NCBI GenBank assembly: GCA_001563965.1
Contig: LKMS01000055.1
Location: 1 to 8,918, forward strand
Source: Haloferacaceae archaeon PL-Br10_E2g29
GTDB lineage: Archaea > Halobacteriota > Halobacteria > Halobacteriales > Haloferacaceae
Direction: 5' to 3'
DNA: 8,918 bases
Shown: positions 5,906 to 8,918 of the stretch, one piece after another
How positions within the stretch are numbered: the first letter of the stretch is position 1
Layout of the letters: every line of letters begins with the position of its first letter
Program-made: the position numbers and the translations under genes
The notes under the pieces: model-generated
What the model was told of the DNA's origin: nothing
The model's database searches: none
The model's input: only the letters and a program-made list of their open reading frames with translations

Positions 5906-6916
5906 CTACGACTCGGCGCGAACGAGTCGCACGTCGAGACAGACGTTGACCTCGTGTGGCGCATACGAACGAACGATGTGTTTGGTTTCGACCTCGACGC
6001 AGTACGCCGGTTCTGCGGCCGCCCGGATCGCCCGTTCGCCGGGCCCAAAGGGGTCGTCCTCGTGTTGGATGTCGTAGTAGTGAATCACACACTCGTCGCC
6101 CGCGAGCGCGACCGCCGTCTCAAGGAAGTCGTCGGCGCTGTGCGGGAGGTTCATGATGAGCCGATCCGCCCAGCCGTGGTAGTCGGTGGCGACCTCGCGA
6201 ACATCGCCCACAACGGCCGTGATTCGCTCGCTGACGTCGTTGCGTGCGGCATTTTCGCGGAGATACGCGACGGCCGTCTCGTTGAGATCGCAGGCGACGA
6301 CGTCCGCGCCGCGGGCGGCGGCGGGAATCGCAAACGGGCCGACACCGGTGAACATATCGAAGACCTGTTCGCTCGCCGCAATCTGTTCGACAATCCGGTG
6401 GCGCTCGGTTGCGAGCCGCGGCGAAAAGTAGACGCTCGCGAGATCGACCAGAAGCGAGTGGCCGTACTCGCGGTGGACTGTTTCGGTCGGCGCGAGCGAC
6501 GAGTCGGCCTCGACAACGCGGATCACGTCCCAGTCGCGAACCCGTAGCTCGCCGCTGATTTTCGAGGCACGGTTGAGCACCGATCGAACCGGCAGATCCG
6601 AGTCGAGTACGGCGTCGGCGATTTCGGTCGCCCGCTCGTCGTCGGCCTCATCGAGAATGACGATGTCGCCGAGCCGTTCGATAGCGGGTTCATAGCCGAG
6701 CATGTCAGCGGGCGTCACGACGCCGCGGCGCGCCGGCAACTCGCGTGTCGCCGTTTCGAACCGGTCGGGAACGCGCTCTGGGTCGGTGACCGGAATGTAC
6801 AGCGTGCCATCGACTTCGACGATTTCGTGATCATCGTCGAGCACGCCAGCCGCTGCCAGCGCGCTGCGACTCTCCTCGCCGGCCTCGCGGGCGACGGCGA
6901 CACACGGAACCTGCAT
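5906..6916 (-). CDS. trm5: tRNA (guanine37-N1)-methyltransferase Trm5
   Basis: A 336-residue class I SAM-dependent methyltransferase that should make m1G37 next to the anticodon, preventing +1 frameshifting; archaeal Trm5 also provides m1G for wyosine derivatives. It has an N-terminal D1-like domain (about 1-60), a linker/D2 region with HREYG at 148-152 and YFSPRLATER at 163-172, then a Rossmann domain. SAM motif I is DMFTGVGPFAI (187-197), the acidic end of the next strand is CDLNE (209-213), and the family motif IV is NLPHSA (256-261). The length equals that of Methanocaldococcus Trm5b as I recall it. The frame opens at 7033, but that part overlaps the divergent gene. ATG at 6916 is right because MQVPCVAV begins the conserved protein and a CTTAGG element is about 28 bases upstream. 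It is upstream of and co-directional with the PLD gene (93-base gap), which has its own promoter. Confidence 0.9.
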   Translation of the reverse strand: MQVPCVAVAREAGEESRSALAAAGVLDDDHEIVEVDGTLYIPVTDPERVPDRFETATRELPARRGVVTPADMLGYEPAIERLGDIVILDEADDERATEIADAVLDSDLPVRSVLNRASKISGELRVRDWDVIRVVEADSSLAPTETVHREYGHSLLVDLASVYFSPRLATERHRIVEQIAASEQVFDMFTGVGPFAIPAAARGADVVACDLNETAVAYLRENAARNDVSERITAVVGDVREVATDYHGWADRLIMNLPHSADDFLETAVALAGDECVIHYYDIQHEDDPFGPGERAIRAAAEPAYCVEVETKHIVRSYAPHEVNVCLDVRLVRAES

Positions 6917-6940
6917 ATGGGGTCGATGGGTCGCCACCGT

Positions 6941-6948
6941 GCCTAAGC
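6941..6948 (-). promoter_or_regulatory. Weak TATA-like element for trm5
   Basis: The minus-strand reading includes CTTAGG, centred about 28 bases before the ATG at 6916. It is a weak match, but the spacing and the core resemble the element before the JAMM gene. It lies back to back with the promoter of the divergent small membrane protein. Confidence 0.3.
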
Positions 6949-6974
6949 GTGACGTTCCGGTCGCCGAGCGCGAC

Positions 6975-6982
6975 CGATTTAC
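6975..6982 (+). promoter_or_regulatory. TATA-like element for the small membrane protein gene
   Basis: CGATTTAC contains ATTTAC centred about 26-27 bases before the ATG at 7006. This is the spacing expected of a leaderless haloarchaeal transcript, and it supports 7006 over the upstream in-frame ATG at 6949, which lies ahead of this element. Confidence 0.45.
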
Positions 6983-7005
6983 GCTGGGGATCCCAACGGC
7001 CGTCA

Positions 7006-7287
7006 ATGGCTGCCGACGAGTTCCCAACACCACAGCCCGGGCCGTCGTGGGCGCGCCTCCGCGTGCGGTTCGCCTGCAGCGTTGTCGCCGCGGTGGTTCA
7101 ACTCGTCATCTTCTGGGAGTTCGTTCTCGGTGCGCTGCCGTTTCTCTGGCCACCGCGCGAGCCGACGACCCAATGGGTGAGTTTCATCATGGTCTCGCTC
7201 GGTTCGTTCGTGTTCCTCTCGGGGCTGGTCGGCACGCTCGTCGGCGACCAGCTGTACGACCGCTACGGGTTGTTTGCCGACGACTGA
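7006..7287 (+). CDS. Small two-helix membrane protein of unknown function
   Basis: A 93-residue protein beginning MAADEFPTPQPGPSWARL. A short acidic/Pro-rich N-terminus is followed by two hydrophobic segments, about residues 22-45 (VVAAVVQLVIFWEFVLG and on) and 58-80 (WVSFIMVSLGSFVFLSGLVG), and an acidic end, GDQLYDRYGLFADD. With R18 and R20 before the first helix, both ends are probably cytoplasmic, forming a hairpin. I do not recognise a named family; it resembles the many conserved haloarchaeal hypothetical membrane proteins. ATG 7006 is chosen over the ATG at 6949 because the intervening 19 codons overlap the promoter region and a TATA-like element sits 26-27 bases before 7006. It is divergent from trm5, and its stop lies only 6 bases from the stop of the convergent ABC ATPase gene. 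Confidence 0.75.
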   Translation: MAADEFPTPQPGPSWARLRVRFACSVVAAVVQLVIFWEFVLGALPFLWPPREPTTQWVSFIMVSLGSFVFLSGLVGTLVGDQLYDRYGLFADD

Positions 7288-7293
7288 GGTGGG

Positions 7294-8190
7294 TCACCTG
7301 TCGCCGGATTCGGCGTCCTCCGACAACGCCGTCACCCGCGGCGCGTTCGTCACGTGGTCGTCGTCGACGACGGTGGTCGCGCCGAACGCGGTTTTGAGCG
7401 TCTCGCTCGTGAGCACCTCGCGTGGCGTGCCGCTCGCGACGACCTCGCCCGCGGTGAGCAACACCAAGCGGTCGCAGTAGCGCGCCGCAAGGTTCAGATC
7501 GTGAATCGCGGCGACCGCGGCGCGGCCGTCGTCGACGACGCTTCGAACCAGATCGAGTGTTCGGATCGCGTGGTTGATGTCGAGGTTGGCGGTCGGTTCG
7601 TCGAGCAACAACAGCGGCGTTTGCTGTGCGAGCGCCCGCGCGAACAACACGCGTTGGCGCTCGCCGCCGCTGAGTTCGGTCACCGGCCGGTCGACGAACG
7701 CCGACAGCGCGGTTCGCTCGATTGCCTCGGCGACTGCCGCGTGATCCTTGCTACCGGCGGTGCCAAACCGTCCGATGTGAGGATGGCGACCCATCGCAAC
7801 CGCGTTTTCGACCGAAAAGGAAAACGAGAGCTCGGTTTCCTGTGGAACGGTCGCGACCAGCTGACCAATCTCGCGTGCCGACAGGTTTGATACCGTAGTG
7901 CCCTCGATGGAGACGTTGCCGTCGGCTGGTGAGACGGTTCCGCGAACCGCTCCGAGCAGCGTGGTTTTGCCCGCGCCGTTCGGACCGACGAGACCGACGA
8001 GTTCTCCCTGTTCGACCTGCAGCGACACCGATGAGAGCACTTGGGTGCCGCCGAGGTCGACCGAGAGGTTCTCGACGCGGAGCGTTGGCTCACCGGCTTG
8101 TGCGCGAGTGGCTGGTGAACTGCCGTCGCGCTCGACGGTGTTGTTGCTGTCCCCGTTGTCGACGCTGTCGGTGTCATTGCCTTTGCTCAT
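7294..8190 (-). CDS. ABC transporter ATPase, BtuD/FecE type (cobalamin, heme or Fe-siderophore uptake)
   Basis: A 298-residue cytoplasmic ATPase that should drive the FecCD-type permease encoded just upstream. The first 35 residues are a polar, acidic Ser/Asn/Asp extension absent from bacterial relatives. The ABC core has Walker A GPNGAGKTT (69-77), the Q-loop at Q117, the signature LSGGERQ (173-179), Walker B LLLLDEP (193-199) and the switch H230 in AIHDLNLA. The GRHPHIGRF segment at 134-142 is characteristic of iron-chelate and cobalamin importers. The substrate is not determined: the tail after the H-loop recalls haloarchaeal BtuD, but heme or siderophore is equally possible without the binding protein. 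The start ATG overlaps the permease stop by four bases (ATGA), implying translational coupling. All catalytic residues are intact. Confidence 0.9.
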   Translation of the reverse strand: MSKGNDTDSVDNGDSNNTVERDGSSPATRAQAGEPTLRVENLSVDLGGTQVLSSVSLQVEQGELVGLVGPNGAGKTTLLGAVRGTVSPADGNVSIEGTTVSNLSAREIGQLVATVPQETELSFSFSVENAVAMGRHPHIGRFGTAGSKDHAAVAEAIERTALSAFVDRPVTELSGGERQRVLFARALAQQTPLLLLDEPTANLDINHAIRTLDLVRSVVDDGRAAVAAIHDLNLAARYCDRLVLLTAGEVVASGTPREVLTSETLKTAFGATTVVDDDHVTNAPRVTALSEDAESGDR

Positions 8191-8918
8191 AGCTCGTGGA
8201 CCTCCCGACTGCGGAGCAGATAGAGGAAAAACGGCGCGCCGACCGCGGCGGTCACGATGCCGACCGGAATCTCGGTTGCCCCCGCGCGGGCGACCGTGTC
8301 GGTGAGCACGAGAAACGAGGCACCCGCCAGCGCGGCCGCCGGCAGCAACACCCGGTGGTCGGGGCCGACGACGAGCCGCACCATGTGGGGAACGATGAGA
8401 CCGACAAAGCCGATGACGCCCGAAACGGCGACGGCCGCCGCCGTGAGCACCGCCGACACGGCGAGCAAAATCCGTTTGGTTCGTTCGACTTCGACGCCGA
8501 GCCCCTGTGCCTCGGATTCGCCGAGCAGGAGGATGTTGAGGTCGCGGGCGTACGCAAGGAGGATGAGAAACAACAGCGGCACGAGCACGAGCGTCACGGC
8601 CACGTCGTTCCAGCCGGCGTTGCCGAGATGGCCCATGAGCCAGTGGACGACCGCGCGGAGGCCGTCGCCGCTGTGGAGTTGGAGAAACGCGATGACGGCG
8701 CCGAGAAACGCCTGAATGGCGACGCCCGCAAGCAGCAACGTTGCCACCGGCGTTCGGCCGCCCTCCGTGGCGATCAAATACACCGTGAACGCCGCGATGA
8801 GTGCGCCGGCAAATGCCGCGCCGCGAAGGCCGAGGCCGAACGGGATCGCCACCGGGACGACGAGGAACGCGACCGCGCCGACCGCCGCGCCCGACGAGAC
8901 GCCGATAATCGACGGGTC
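8187..8918 (-). CDS. FecCD/BtuC-family ABC permease, 5' end cut by the right edge
   Basis: 243 residues of a polytopic permease, open to the window edge. The visible protein begins DPSIIGVSSGAAVGAV, the conserved block usually found roughly 100 residues into FecCD permeases, so about a third is missing. Later family signatures are LGVEVERTKR (coupling loop region), SGVIGFVGLIVPHMVRLVVGPDHR and EIPVGIVTAAVGAPFFLYLL. Hydrophobic segments fill most of the rest. A GTG at 8852 in the same frame is internal, because the conserved DPSIIG block lies upstream of it. The permease should form a homodimer that passes a metal chelate, heme or cobalamin into the cytoplasm. A substrate-binding protein is expected beyond the right edge. 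It overlaps the ATPase start by four bases. Confidence 0.92.
   Translation of the reverse strand, partial: DPSIIGVSSGAAVGAVAFLVVPVAIPFGLGLRGAAFAGALIAAFTVYLIATEGGRTPVATLLLAGVAIQAFLGAVIAFLQLHSGDGLRAVVHWLMGHLGNAGWNDVAVTLVLVPLLFLILLAYARDLNILLLGESEAQGLGVEVERTKRILLAVSAVLTAAAVAVSGVIGFVGLIVPHMVRLVVGPDHRVLLPAAALAGASFLVLTDTVARAGATEIPVGIVTAAVGAPFFLYLLRSREVHEL

Noticed and set aside
5861..6547. Plus-strand open frame (228 codons) opposite trm5
   Set aside because: It is a shadow of the conserved Trm5 SAM-binding domain on the other strand.
7354..7890. Plus-strand open frame (178 codons) opposite the ABC ATPase
   Set aside because: It is antisense to the Walker A, signature and Walker B regions and is not protein-like.

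Overview
The window reads as ordinary chromosomal DNA from a halophilic archaeon (class Halobacteria). The proteins are rich in Asp and Glu, the codons are strongly G/C-ending, and most starts that are not translationally coupled have an A/T-rich TATA-like element about 26-28 bases upstream. That spacing is what leaderless haloarchaeal transcripts show. I see no insertion sequence, integrase, tRNA, rRNA or CRISPR array, and no gene-free stretch over 300 bases; the largest gaps are about 120 and 112 bases.

Layout, left to right. (1) The first 24 codons of a minus-strand gene starting with GTG at 72 leave the left edge. (2) A plus-strand DedA/TVP38-like membrane protein (185-874) is followed by a 36-bp imperfect tandem repeat. 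(3) A minus-strand pair has an ATGA overlap: a JAMM/MPN+ metalloprotease (candidate desampylase), then the archaeal FAD synthase RibL. (4) Divergent from that pair is a large plus-strand DHH/RecJ-like phosphoesterase with S1 and OB-type nucleic-acid-binding domains. (5) Convergent with it is a minus-strand secreted, C-terminally anchored protein with a lamin-tail-like domain and two phospholipase D (HKD) motifs. (6) Upstream of that, on the same strand, is the tRNA (guanine37-N1)-methyltransferase Trm5. (7) Divergent from trm5 is a small two-helix membrane protein. (8) Its stop lies 6 bases from the end of a minus-strand BtuCD/FecCD-type ABC importer pair: the ATPase is complete, and the permease is cut by the right edge.

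These genes do not form one pathway. They are mostly housekeeping functions (FAD synthesis, SAMP/ubiquitin-like protease chemistry, DNA or RNA end processing, tRNA modification, metal-chelate or cobalamin uptake) arranged as short divergent and convergent units. The two clear operons, JAMM-ribL and permease-ATPase, share the same 8-base stop/start junction, CTATGAGC. I found no convincing new multi-gene system. The items most worth a second look are the lamin-tail/phospholipase-D surface protein with its variable linker repeat, the in-frame repeat tail just past the stop of the DedA-like gene, and the JAMM-ribL coupling.
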